A stretch of DNA of 64,000 bases from Arthrobacter sp. MA-N2 (GTDB lineage Bacteria > Actinomycetota > Actinomycetes > Actinomycetales > Micrococcaceae). Made by a program: the position numbers and the translations under genes. Location: NCBI RefSeq assembly GCF_000517125.1, contig NZ_KI912155.1, positions 3,622,500 through 3,686,499 on the forward strand. The letters are read 5' to 3'. Shown here piece by piece: positions 9,992 to 18,396 of this stretch (the stretch's first letter is position 1; each line of letters begins with the position of its first letter). The notes below the pieces were generated by a model. It saw only the letters and a program-made list of their open reading frames with translations. It did not search any database and was not told where the DNA came from.

Positions 9992-11512
9992 TCAGCCGTG
10001 GAGCCGAGGAGCATCGAAAAACGCGGTTTCGTAGCGGCAGGACCCGGAAAACGCCTCCATCATCGCCGTGCGCTCCGCCGGGGAAGCGGCCTGCGCGGCC
10101 GCATCTGTGATGTCGATCGCCTTGCGGGTTGCCTCGGCGAATTCCTCGTCTGCGTAGGTTCGCAGCCACTCCGCGTAAGGATGCTCGGCCGAGGCTCCCG
10201 CAGCAAGATAGCCGTGATGGAGCTGCTGGCCCACCTCGGCATACAACCAGTAGCAAGGCAGGATCGCCGCCAGAAGCACCGGGTAGCTGCCCGACGCCGA
10301 CGCCGCCATCAGGTGGTCCACGTAGGCTTTGGTGACTGGACCCCGTTCTCCGCTTGCCTGACGTCCGTTGAGCCAGTTCCGGTGCAGCTCCGATTCGACT
10401 TCAAGGCACATTTGCGAGCCGCGGGCCCAGAACAGCTGTTCGGCTTCGCTCGGGGCAAGGGCGCTTGCCCTCGCCAAAACCCGGGAATAGCCATTGAGAT
10501 AGAGGGCATCCTGGGCCAAGTAGTAGGTGAACTGCCCTTCGTCGAGCCCGCCGGACTGCAGGCCCTGGATGAAGTCCAGGCCATAAATGGCGGCAAGTTC
10601 CGTTTGGGCGGCCTCCCACATCCGGACCGCAAAATCTCCCGGCCGAAGCGAGTGCTGGTACGCGTGGAAGTGGTGGACCGGCCCGTTGCCCTTCCCCACC
10701 TCCAACACCGCCGACTGGGCCAGCGCCTCCTGAAGCCAAGGCTTGACGACACGCAGGGCGGATTCCCAATCGCCAAGCCGCGCCATGGCCGTGGCCATCG
10801 CCGACGACAAAGAACACCCCGTGCCGTGGCTATTTCGGGTCTCCACCCGCTCGCCGGGAATTTCCACCACGTCCTGGCTCAGGAGCCCCCCGGTGTTGAC
10901 CAGGGCGTCGGGGCAGCTGGCACCCTGCAGATGGCCGCCCTTCACCAGAACGGTGTTTCCGCAGGCAGCAGCCAAGCGCTTGCCCTGCTCCAACGCGGTA
11001 GCCCAGTCGCTTGCCTCCGGTTCTCCGAGCAGCATTGCCAGCTCGGGAAGGTTGGGGGTCACCAGATCCGCAAGCGGGAGAAGTTGCCGAAGCGCAGCTT
11101 CAGCGGACTCCGCCAGAAGCCGGTCCCCGCTGGTGGCGATCATCACCGGGTCCAGGACGACGACGGCGGGCCGCACCTCGCCGAGCCAGCGGCGGACCTC
11201 GGCGATGACGGTCGCGTCGCCGAGCATGCCGATTTTGACGGCGTCGACCGTGATGTCATCGCTAATGGCATCCAGCTGCTGGCGCAGGAACTCCACGGGA
11301 GGCACATGGACCGCGGTGACTCCCTGAGTGTTCTGTACCGTGAGCGCCGTGATGGCAGCCATGCCGTAACCGCCGTTGGCCGCAATGCTCTTCAGATCGG
11401 CTTGGATGCCGGCGCCGCCCGAAGGATCCGAGCCGGCAATGCTGAGGACCCTGGGAACGGAACGTTGAATGACCTTGAGCGGGTAAACAGCTGAATGCGC
11501 TGAAGAAGTCAT
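9992..11512 (-). CDS. thiD: Bifunctional HMP-P kinase / TenA (ThiD-TenA fusion)
   Basis: The 506-residue protein fuses two thiamine enzymes. Residues about 15-270 are ThiD, which phosphorylates hydroxymethylpyrimidine and its monophosphate ([33 protein letters not shown]). Residues about 290-506 are TenA/thiaminase II, which salvages aminopyrimidine ([10 protein letters not shown] region, [10 protein letters not shown], Cys in ILPCYWLY). The ATG at 11512 is preferred: GAAGGG at the end of the TPP riboswitch lies nine nucleotides before it, while the in-frame ATG at 11521 sits directly on that site. Expression should fall when thiamine pyrophosphate is abundant. Confidence 0.95.
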   Translation of the reverse strand: MTSSAHSAVYPLKVIQRSVPRVLSIAGSDPSGGAGIQADLKSIAANGGYGMAAITALTVQNTQGVTAVHVPPVEFLRQQLDAISDDITVDAVKIGMLGDATVIAEVRRWLGEVRPAVVVLDPVMIATSGDRLLAESAEAALRQLLPLADLVTPNLPELAMLLGEPEASDWATALEQGKRLAAACGNTVLVKGGHLQGASCPDALVNTGGLLSQDVVEIPGERVETRNSHGTGCSLSSAMATAMARLGDWESALRVVKPWLQEALAQSAVLEVGKGNGPVHHFHAYQHSLRPGDFAVRMWEAAQTELAAIYGLDFIQGLQSGGLDEGQFTYYLAQDALYLNGYSRVLARASALAPSEAEQLFWARGSQMCLEVESELHRNWLNGRQASGERGPVTKAYVDHLMAASASGSYPVLLAAILPCYWLYAEVGQQLHHGYLAAGASAEHPYAEWLRTYADEEFAEATRKAIDITDAAAQAASPAERTAMMEAFSGSCRYETAFFDAPRLHG

Positions 11513-11520
11513 AGGAGACA

Positions 11521-11606
11521 TCCCTTCGCCGGTGCTAACCGGACAGGTTCTACGGGTCTGGTCTCAGCCGGCTTGGTGCGCGGCACCCCGTGTCAGTCAC
11601 CCAGCT
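11521..11606 (-). promoter_or_regulatory. TPP riboswitch (THI element)
   Basis: The minus strand carries the conserved THI-box order: ACACGGGGTGCC (core at 11582-11589), GGCTGAGA (11562-11567), ACCC, GAACCTG, and GGTTAGCACCGGCGAAGGGA at the 3' end. The last part supplies the likely ribosome site of thiD-tenA, so control is probably translational. Confidence 0.96.
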
Positions 11607-11676
11607 TAACCCGGATCATGCGATACAGGCTGAAAAGTCCGGTGAAAAGTCCGGTCAAGAGCCCGGGAACGCCGAA

Positions 11677-11714
11677 GCCCCGGCGGCTACCGCAGGAACG
11701 GTAACGGCCGGGGC
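11677..11714 (-). terminator. Hairpin downstream of rne
   Basis: GCCCCGGC and GCCGGGGC enclose a second short stem (taccg/cggta). The stem is strong, but no T-run follows on the minus strand, so termination here is plausible rather than certain. Confidence 0.5.
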
Positions 11715-11732
11715 CTCGGAGAGGGCGTGCTC

Positions 11733-14700
11733 TTAGAGCTCGGACTTCGGCACGCCGACGCCGAGGATGATCGGCTCTGCTGCCGCCGTCGCTTTGGCCG
11801 GAGCCGCTTCGGGCGCCTTGGCCTCGTGCGCGGCCCCGCCGGAGGCAGCTGCGGCCACCTCGTGGTGCTCCACGTTGGTGGCGTTGGCTGCACCCTGGGC
11901 CCGGCTGGCACTACGGTTACGGCGGCTTCGGCGGCCACGCGATCCTGCATCCGAGGAATCTGCAGTGACACCGGCCACGGAGGTCGCCGGAGGCGCCTCC
12001 TGGGCCGTCACCGCAGTCTGGCGGGCTTCAGTATTGCGGGCTTCGCTATGGGGAGCTTCGGTGTCGGGAGCCTCGCCGAGGCCCGCAAACGCCTGTGCCA
12101 AGAGATCCAAGCTCATGGCAGGCGCGGGACTCACTGGTTCTTCTTCGTGGTGAACGAAGGGCAACGCCACTTCCTCGCCACCAAAGCGCAACACCGGCTT
12201 CGAACGTTCCTCGCTACTGGATGCAGCAGGTGCCTGGGCGGGAGCCGCCCCGGCCGCAGGGCCCCGGACTTCAGTCCCGCGCCCCTCCGCCGGCGATTCC
12301 GCGGCGTGGTGCAGCTCGTCGTCGTGCAGGTGGGCAGCGTGGGCCGCAGCTGCGATGGTGGCCAGGGCGGCGCGGGTTGCCGCCTGTCGGCTCGGATCCG
12401 TCGATTCGGCAGTATGGACCACTGCAGGAGGGGTCATCGGGAGCTCCGCAGGCCCTGCGCTCCTTCCGCGCCGGCGCTTGCGCTGCTCCGGGCGGGTGGC
12501 CGGCTGTGATTCGGTGCGCGGGTGGTGGTGCTCCGCGGCCACTACGTTGGCCCGACGGTGTTCCACGGGCTCGTCGTGGGTGACAATCCCCCGGCCAGCG
12601 CAGGTTTCACACTGTTCTCCAAAGACCTCAAGCAGGCCGGTCCCCATGCGCTTGCGGGTCATCTGGACCAGGCCCAGCGAGGTCACTTCGGCAACCTGGT
12701 GCTTCGTGCGGTCCCGGCCAAGGCACTCGACCAAGCGACGCAACACGAGATCGCGGTTGGATTCCAGGACCATGTCGATAAAGTCGATGACGATAATTCC
12801 GCCGATGTCGCGCAAGCGCAACTGGCGGACCACTTCTTCAGCGGCCTCAAGGTTGTTCTTGGTGACGGTTTCCTCAAGGTTGCCACCGCTGCCGGTGAAC
12901 TTCCCGGTGTTGACGTCAACAACCGTCATGGCCTCGGTGCGGTCGATCACGAGCGAACCACCGGAGGGCAGGAAGACCTTGCGTTCCAAGGCCTTGTGGA
13001 TCTGCTCGTCCACGCGCCAAGCGGAGAAAATATCCTGATCGGAGGTCCATTTTTCAAGGCGGCCCACCAAGTCCGGCGCCACGTAGGTGACGTAGGCCTC
13101 GATCGTGTCCCATGCTTCGTCGCCGGAGACGATGAGTTTGGAAAAGTCCTCGTTGAAAACGTCGCGGACCACTTTGATGGTCAGGTCCGGTTCGCCGTAC
13201 AGCAGTTCGGGAGCGAGGATCTTGGTGGAAGTGGACTGGCTTTCGATGCCTTCCCACTGGGCTCGCAGGCGGTTGATATCGTGAGTCAGCTCTTCCTCGG
13301 AAGCACCCTCGGCGGCAGTGCGGACAATAACGCCCGCGTTCTCCGGGAGGCGATCCTTGAGAATCTTCTTCAGGCGGTTGCGCTCGACGTCGGGCAGCTT
13401 GCGGGAAATGCCTGTCATGGAACCGCCGGGGACGTATACGAGGTAACGGCCGGGAAGCGAGATCTGGCTCGTCAAGCGTGCGCCCTTGTGACCCACGGGA
13501 TCCTTGGTGACCTGCACCAGCACTGAATCACCGGATTTCAGGGCGTTCTCGATGCGGCGCGGCTTGCCTTCCAAGGTGACCGCATCCCAGTTGACTTCAC
13601 CGGCGTACAGCACGGCATTGCGTCCGCGTCCGATGTCGACGAATGCAGCTTCCATGGATGGCAGCACATTCTGGACCTTGCCCAGGTAGACGTTGCCGAT
13701 CAGGGAATCCTGCTGTGTCTTGGACACGAAGTGCTCCGCGAGCACGCCATCTTCCAGGACACCGATCTGGATCCTGTCGTCGCGCTGGCGAACGATCATC
13801 TGGCGGTCGACGGACTCGCGCCGCGCCAGGAACTCGGCTTCGGTGATGACCTGGCGGCGGCGGCCGGTTTCGCGGGACTCGCGGCGGCGCTGCTTTTTGG
13901 CCTCAAGGCGGGTGGAGCCCTTGACGCTGGTGACGCGGTCGGAGCTGCTGGTGGACTCCACATGTGCGCGCGGGGCGCGGACCCGGGTCACCGTGTTGGG
14001 GGGATCGTCGTCTCCACCGCCTGTCAGCTCCAGGTCCTGGTCGCCCCGGCGACGGCGCCGACGACGACGCGACGTCACGCCTTCTTCGAGGGTTTCCTCG
14101 GTTCCGGTCTCGGTCTCGTCTTCGGATTCGGATTCGGCGGACGTTTCTTCGCCCGCGGCTTCCTCGCGCTCGTTGCCCCGGCGGCCACGACGGCCACGAC
14201 GGCCACGACGACGGCGGCTGCCGGCGTCGTCCAATTCGTTGTCTTCCGCAACGTCCTCGCCGCTATCGGCTTCGGGTGCCTCTTCGGCAACGGCAGGCCT
14301 GACCACGGTGCTCAGGTCAGGTGCTTGGAAGATCATTGACGTGATCGAGCCTGGTTCAAGGAACAGCGAAGCCATCGGGCTTGTAGCTTCCGCCTCAGCG
14401 GCCGGTTCTTCTGCTGGTATTTCACTGGCTACGGTTTCACTGGCCGGTATTTCGGCAGCTTCAGCGGGGGCCGCCGCTTCTTCGGCGGGCGTTTCCTCGG
14501 CGGCTTTTGCCCTCGGCGTCCGACGACGGCGGACCGGCTTTTCGGGAGCAGCTTCGGCCTCTGCTGCTCCTTCAGGTTCGACAACCGCAGCAGCCTCGGC
14601 GGCTTCCGCGGAACCTCCCTCCGCGAAACCTGGCAACGGCTCCGGAGATTCGACCTTCTTTCGAGTCCGGCTGCGCCGGACAGGGGCCTTGGGTTCTACG

Positions 14701-14882
14701 GTGTCCGCGGCCGCGGCAAGCGGCTCCGCTTCCGCTGCGATAGCTCCGGCGTCGGGAGCTTCCTCTGCGGCGGCCGTCTTCGGCGCCGCCTTGCGGCGGG
14801 TGCGGGTGACCTTCTTGGGTGCTTCTGTGGTCTCGGTGGACGCCGCATCTTCGGCGGCGGCTACAACTTGCTCAATATCCAT
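11733..14882 (-). CDS. rne: Ribonuclease E/G family endoribonuclease
   Basis: This 1049-residue RNase E/G processes rRNA and starts mRNA decay. The first 370 or so residues are an acidic and Arg-rich low-complexity region (repeats such as RRGRRGRRG). The catalytic core follows: S1 domain near LIGNVYLGKVQNVL, the DNase-I-like site with VVDVNTGKFTG and IIVIDFIDM (metal-binding Asp residues), and the zinc-link CETCAGRG. The C-terminal 250 residues are again low complexity, the likely scaffold. I chose ATG 14882, with GCAGGAG about 11 nt upstream; a GTG at 14894 overlaps that site. Confidence 0.96.
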   Translation of the reverse strand: MDIEQVVAAAEDAASTETTEAPKKVTRTRRKAAPKTAAAEEAPDAGAIAAEAEPLAAAADTVEPKAPVRRSRTRKKVESPEPLPGFAEGGSAEAAEAAAVVEPEGAAEAEAAPEKPVRRRRTPRAKAAEETPAEEAAAPAEAAEIPASETVASEIPAEEPAAEAEATSPMASLFLEPGSITSMIFQAPDLSTVVRPAVAEEAPEADSGEDVAEDNELDDAGSRRRRGRRGRRGRRGNEREEAAGEETSAESESEDETETGTEETLEEGVTSRRRRRRRRGDQDLELTGGGDDDPPNTVTRVRAPRAHVESTSSSDRVTSVKGSTRLEAKKQRRRESRETGRRRQVITEAEFLARRESVDRQMIVRQRDDRIQIGVLEDGVLAEHFVSKTQQDSLIGNVYLGKVQNVLPSMEAAFVDIGRGRNAVLYAGEVNWDAVTLEGKPRRIENALKSGDSVLVQVTKDPVGHKGARLTSQISLPGRYLVYVPGGSMTGISRKLPDVERNRLKKILKDRLPENAGVIVRTAAEGASEEELTHDINRLRAQWEGIESQSTSTKILAPELLYGEPDLTIKVVRDVFNEDFSKLIVSGDEAWDTIEAYVTYVAPDLVGRLEKWTSDQDIFSAWRVDEQIHKALERKVFLPSGGSLVIDRTEAMTVVDVNTGKFTGSGGNLEETVTKNNLEAAEEVVRQLRLRDIGGIIVIDFIDMVLESNRDLVLRRLVECLGRDRTKHQVAEVTSLGLVQMTRKRMGTGLLEVFGEQCETCAGRGIVTHDEPVEHRRANVVAAEHHHPRTESQPATRPEQRKRRRGRSAGPAELPMTPPAVVHTAESTDPSRQAATRAALATIAAAAHAAHLHDDELHHAAESPAEGRGTEVRGPAAGAAPAQAPAASSSEERSKPVLRFGGEEVALPFVHHEEEPVSPAPAMSLDLLAQAFAGLGEAPDTEAPHSEARNTEARQTAVTAQEAPPATSVAGVTADSSDAGSRGRRSRRNRSASRAQGAANATNVEHHEVAAAASGGAAHEAKAPEAAPAKATAAAEPIILGVGVPKSEL

Positions 14883-15348
14883 ATGTGGCAACACTCCTGC
14901 CCTTGCGCAACCGCCACATCCGGCGCCCAGAGGGGCAATATTGTCAAAACCCGCAGGCGTTGACAGAAGTCAGTAGTGGTCTTTCCGGTTCGCACCAGCA
15001 TGGGGGGCGGCATCCACGGAAAGCCGGCCTCGCTCCAAACCCGTTGTTCTATTGCCACAACCAGGTGCCGTCCATTGCCTCTGCGGGCCTACCGGAATCA
15101 TTGGATCCTGGGCATGCCCTGCTTGTGACTGGCGGTCTTGGGAACAAGATACCGGACCGGATTCCGCATGTGGATCGGCTTCCGGCCATTTTTATTCTCT
15201 CACACGCCCGGACTGCCGGGAGGAACCACGCTGTAAAAGCTTCCGAGCCGCAAGCTTCCCTGGCGGCGTCCCCCAGCCGCCGCGGCTAGAATCCTCCCAA
15301 GAGCAGTCCCCGGCCCTGTGCCGCTTTCTCCAGAAAAGGACACCCATC
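14883..15348. other. Divergent intergenic region between rne and the VKOR gene
   Basis: About 465 nt. It holds the promoter of the VKOR gene (TAGAAT at 15287-15292) and presumably a long rne leader. A plus-strand frame across it lacks a ribosome site and a protein-like composition. RNase E leaders are often long and autoregulatory, but I can assign no specific structure here. Confidence 0.4.
15287..15292 (+). promoter_or_regulatory. Candidate -10 box of the VKOR gene
   Basis: TAGAAT lies about 57 nt before the ATG at 15349, leaving a leader that carries the AAAGGA ribosome site. No good -35 box is evident. Confidence 0.5.
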
Positions 15349-16032
15349 ATGCCGAGCCCCGCCAGCCCGAACCTGGCCAACAACGATGCCCGTCGCGAGG
15401 GAAAAACCTCGGCTGGGAGTGACCCATCCGAGGCGACCGTGCCGCGGATGCTTCGCGACCGGCCCTTTGCGTGGCTCCTGCTCCTCACGGGTGCTGTTGC
15501 CTGGCTGGCATCCGGCGCACTTGTCCTGGAGAAACTGCAGGTTCTTATCGACCCCAACCACGTCACGCTCTGCGACGTCAACCCGTGGGTGTCCTGCGGC
15601 AGCGTCATGAAGACTCCACAGAGTTCGGTCTTCGGTTTTCCCAACATGTTCATCGGTATTGTCGCCTTCGCAGTGATCATCACCACTGCCATGGCGATCT
15701 TTGCAGGGGCCAAATTTGCCCGCTGGTACTGGATCGGGCTGCAGACCGGCGTGACCCTGGGCTTCATCTTCATCGTCTGGCTTTGGTCCCAGGCCCTGTA
15801 TGTCATCCACATCCTGTGCCCGTTCTGCATGGTGGTGTGGGCCTGCATGATTCCGCTTTTCGTGTTCGTGACCGTCAGGAATGTGGTGCATGGTGTCATT
15901 CCGGCGCCCGCCCGCCTGGCGAAGATCCTGGGCGAATCCGGCTGGATCATTTCCGCGCTGCTCTACGTCGGCGTGATTGCGAGCATTTTCTTCGCCTTCA
16001 TCAATGTCTTCATCGGAACGTCCGGTTACTGA
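15349..16032 (+). CDS. Vitamin K epoxide reductase (VKOR) family protein
   Basis: The 227-residue membrane protein should oxidise quinone-linked disulfides to recharge extracytoplasmic thiol oxidases. After a 35-residue polar N-terminus come about five hydrophobic helices. The two cysteine pairs of the family are present: the loop pair in CDVNPWVSCGS (about residues 70-80) and the redox centre CPFC near residue 162. Actinobacterial VKORs partner a DsbA-like protein; no such secreted partner is next to this gene. The start is set by AAAGGA nine nucleotides before the ATG. Confidence 0.92.
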   Translation: MPSPASPNLANNDARREGKTSAGSDPSEATVPRMLRDRPFAWLLLLTGAVAWLASGALVLEKLQVLIDPNHVTLCDVNPWVSCGSVMKTPQSSVFGFPNMFIGIVAFAVIITTAMAIFAGAKFARWYWIGLQTGVTLGFIFIVWLWSQALYVIHILCPFCMVVWACMIPLFVFVTVRNVVHGVIPAPARLAKILGESGWIISALLYVGVIASIFFAFINVFIGTSGY

Positions 16033-16044
16033 GCGCTACACAGC

Positions 16045-16082
16045 GGAAGGGGCCCATGTTCGCGTGAACATGGGCCCCTTCC
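16045..16082. terminator. Terminator hairpin between VKOR gene and ndk
   Basis: A 17-bp perfect stem (ggaaggggcccatgttc) with a four-base loop lies between two converging genes. Pyrimidine-rich flanks allow it to work for both. Confidence 0.85.
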
Positions 16083-16103
16083 GGCATTGGTCTTGGCGTG
16101 AAA

Positions 16104-16523
16104 CTACGCGCCGAACCAGATCTTGATCTCACGCTCGGCGGAATCCACCGAGTCGGATCCGTGCACCAGGTTCTGCTGCACGGCCAGACCCCAGTCGCGG
16201 CCGAAGTCGCCGCGGATGGTGCCAGGCGCCGCGGTCGTCGGGTCCGTGATACCGGCGAGCGAACGGAAGCCTTCAATGACGCGGTGACCCTCGAAAATGG
16301 CCACGACAACCGGGCCGCTCAGCATGAATTCGAGCAGCGGCTCGTAGAACGGCTTGCCGACGTGCTCTTCGTAGTGCTGTTCCAGCAGTTCGCGGGTGGC
16401 GGTGACCTTCTTCAATTCGGCCAGGGAGTACCCCTTGGACTCGATGCGGGCGAGGATGGTGCCGCTCAGGTTGCGGGCGACGCCGTCGGGCTTGATCAGT
16501 ACAAGGGTGCGCTCAATGCTCAC
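16104..16523 (-). CDS. ndk: Nucleoside diphosphate kinase
   Basis: Ndk moves the gamma phosphate between nucleoside triphosphates through a phosphohistidine. The 139-residue protein has the family N-terminus RTLVLIKPDGV, the nucleotide-binding stretch GPVVVAIFEG, and the active-site signature NLVHGSDS with the catalytic His near residue 119. It lies downstream of ileS, folC and the DUF4233 gene on the same strand, as in mycobacteria. Confidence 0.98.
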   Translation of the reverse strand: MSIERTLVLIKPDGVARNLSGTILARIESKGYSLAELKKVTATRELLEQHYEEHVGKPFYEPLLEFMLSGPVVVAIFEGHRVIEGFRSLAGITDPTTAAPGTIRGDFGRDWGLAVQQNLVHGSDSVDSAEREIKIWFGA

Positions 16524-16576
16524 GGTTGCTCCAATGTTGAGTGTGCGGGTTTCCCAGCTAGTTTACGGGGTTCGGC

Positions 16577-17029
16577 TTAGGCGGACTGCCCGGTGGGGTC
16601 TTCCCCGTGCGCGGCGTTCCACTCGGCTTGCTCGCGATCACGCTGGGCGTTTTCGCGGTCAATCCTCATGCCGGCCCGGATGCCATACCACCAGCACGCC
16701 GCGAACAGGACCCCTACGACGAACATCGTAGGCTCGGCGATTCCCGTGAGAACCAGCACCAGCTGCAATGCCCAGCCGGTGCCGATGCCCCACGGCTTGC
16801 TGAGGACAGCACAGGCCAGGACCAGCACGACGCTCAAAGCGATGCCGAAGCTCAGGATCAGCGCCGGCGGCACTTCTCCGCGCTTCAGGCCAAAGACCGC
16901 CAAGGTGGCGAAGAACGCGACGAACGCTTCCAGGAGGAGCACGGTCGAAGCGAACATCACCTTGGTGGACCGGCGCTGTTTGGGCATCCCCGGGCGCCAT
17001 TCCCGCTGCGCTTTGGTGAGTTTAGCCAT
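16577..17029 (-). CDS. DUF4233 membrane protein
   Basis: The 150-residue protein has four predicted hydrophobic helices between residues about 25 and 120, with a basic N-terminus and a charged tail. It matches the actinobacterial DUF4233 family in sequence style and in its position between folC and ndk. ATG 17029 has AGG nine nucleotides upstream; a GTG at 17035 would overlap the folC stop by four bases, and both imply coupling to folC. Function unknown. Confidence 0.85.
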   Translation of the reverse strand: MAKLTKAQREWRPGMPKQRRSTKVMFASTVLLLEAFVAFFATLAVFGLKRGEVPPALILSFGIALSVVLVLACAVLSKPWGIGTGWALQLVLVLTGIAEPTMFVVGVLFAACWWYGIRAGMRIDRENAQRDREQAEWNAAHGEDPTGQSA

Positions 17030-17031
17030 GC

Positions 17032-18393
17032 TCACGCACCTGTCTTTCCGAGGAGCATGCGCGCTTCGGCCACCACCGTGATGGAGCCCGTGACGAGCAC
17101 GCCGCCCGCCAGGTCATCGTTGGCTTCAGCCCTTTCCACGGCCCATTCGATGGCGTCGTCGAGCTTCTCGGCAATATGCACGTTGTCCGCGCCGAAGCCC
17201 AGATCGACGGCGAGATCGGCCAGCTGCGCGGCGGGGATGGCCCGCGGTGAGTTGGACTGGGTGAAACAGAACTCCTCTGCCAGTCCACCCAGGGACTCCT
17301 TGAGCTGCCTCAGGATTTCCTCCGCGTTCTTCTCCTTCAGGATCCCGATGACCACCACCAGCTTGCTGAAGCTGAAGGCCTCCTCGATCGCCTCGGCGGA
17401 GACACGGATGCCATCAGGGTTATGTGCGGCGTCCACGATGATCGTGGGAGCGGTGCGCACCACTTCAAGACGGCCCGGCGAGGTGACATTGCCGAAAGCC
17501 TCGCGGAGCACATCGGCATCCAGCTCCTTCTCGCCGCCCCCGAGGAACGCTTCCAGGGCGGCGACGGCGACCGCGGCGTTCTCTGCCTGGTGGGCGCCGT
17601 GCAAGGGCAGCATGAGGTCCTCGTAGCGGCCGGCGAGTCCCTGGATGGTCAGGACCTGGCCCCCGACGGCCACGGTGCGGGACTCCACGCCGAATTCGAC
17701 GCCTTCAAAGCGGAACGGCACACCGACTTCGCGTGCCTTCTCCAGAAGCACCTGAGCGGCGTCCACCGGTTGGGCGGCGCTGATGAGGAAGCCACCGGGC
17801 TTGATGATTCCGGCTTTCTCGTAGGCGATATCCTCCGTGGTGTCCCCTAGGAGATCGGTGTGGTCCAGGGAGATCGGAGTGATCACCGAAACCTGTCCGT
17901 CGCCCACGTTGGTGGCATCGGTGATGCCGCCCAAACCGACCTCCATCACGGCCACATTGACGGGCTGGTCAGCGAAGATCGCAAATCCCAGGATGGTCAG
18001 GCACTCGAAGTAAGTGAGCCGGGGCTGGCCCTCTGCCTCGAGTTCCTTGTCCACGATCCCCAGGTACGGGTGGATCTCGTCCCAGATCCGGACGAAGGTC
18101 TCATCCGACACCGGCTCGCCATCGATGCTGATTCGCTCGGTGACCTTGGTCAAGTGCGGACTGGTGTAACGGCCGGTGCTCAGGCCGTGTGCGCGCAGCC
18201 CGGCCTCAATCATGCGGGCGGTCGACGTCTTGCCGTTGGTACCGGTGATATGGATAATCGGGAACGCCTTGTTGGGCTCCCCCAGCACGTCCATGGCCCT
18301 GTACAGGGGTGCCAGCCGCGGTTCCATTTTGTTTTCCGGGGCGCGGCCCAGGAGTTCGGCGTAGACGCTTTCCACGGAGAATTCGTCGCTCAT
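17032..18393 (-). CDS. folC: Folylpolyglutamate / dihydrofolate synthase FolC
   Basis: FolC adds glutamate to dihydropteroate and to folates. The 453-residue Mur-ligase-type enzyme has the ATP-binding P-loop ITGTNGKTSTARM near residue 48, the metal/phosphate region TSPHLTKVTERI, EVGLGGITDATN, and the C-terminal domain motif DAAHNPDG. Its ATG lies three nucleotides after the ileS stop, so it is co-translated with ileS. Confidence 0.97.
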   Translation of the reverse strand: MSDEFSVESVYAELLGRAPENKMEPRLAPLYRAMDVLGEPNKAFPIIHITGTNGKTSTARMIEAGLRAHGLSTGRYTSPHLTKVTERISIDGEPVSDETFVRIWDEIHPYLGIVDKELEAEGQPRLTYFECLTILGFAIFADQPVNVAVMEVGLGGITDATNVGDGQVSVITPISLDHTDLLGDTTEDIAYEKAGIIKPGGFLISAAQPVDAAQVLLEKAREVGVPFRFEGVEFGVESRTVAVGGQVLTIQGLAGRYEDLMLPLHGAHQAENAAVAVAALEAFLGGGEKELDADVLREAFGNVTSPGRLEVVRTAPTIIVDAAHNPDGIRVSAEAIEEAFSFSKLVVVIGILKEKNAEEILRQLKESLGGLAEEFCFTQSNSPRAIPAAQLADLAVDLGFGADNVHIAEKLDDAIEWAVERAEANDDLAGGVLVTGSITVVAEARMLLGKTGA

Positions 18394-18396
18394 GTA

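Noticed and set aside
9780..10256. 158-codon minus-strand frame downstream of thiD-tenA
   Set aside because: It overlaps the TenA domain in another frame, and its composition is Arg/Gly/Pro-rich like other shadows.
14160..14215. Tandem nine-base repeats (cggccacga type)
   Set aside because: They encode RRG repeats in the RNase E low-complexity region, so they follow from protein sequence rather than a CRISPR or mobile repeat.
13693..14976. 427-codon Ser/Ala/Arg-rich plus-strand frame
   Set aside because: It is the complement of the low-complexity N-terminal part of RNase E.
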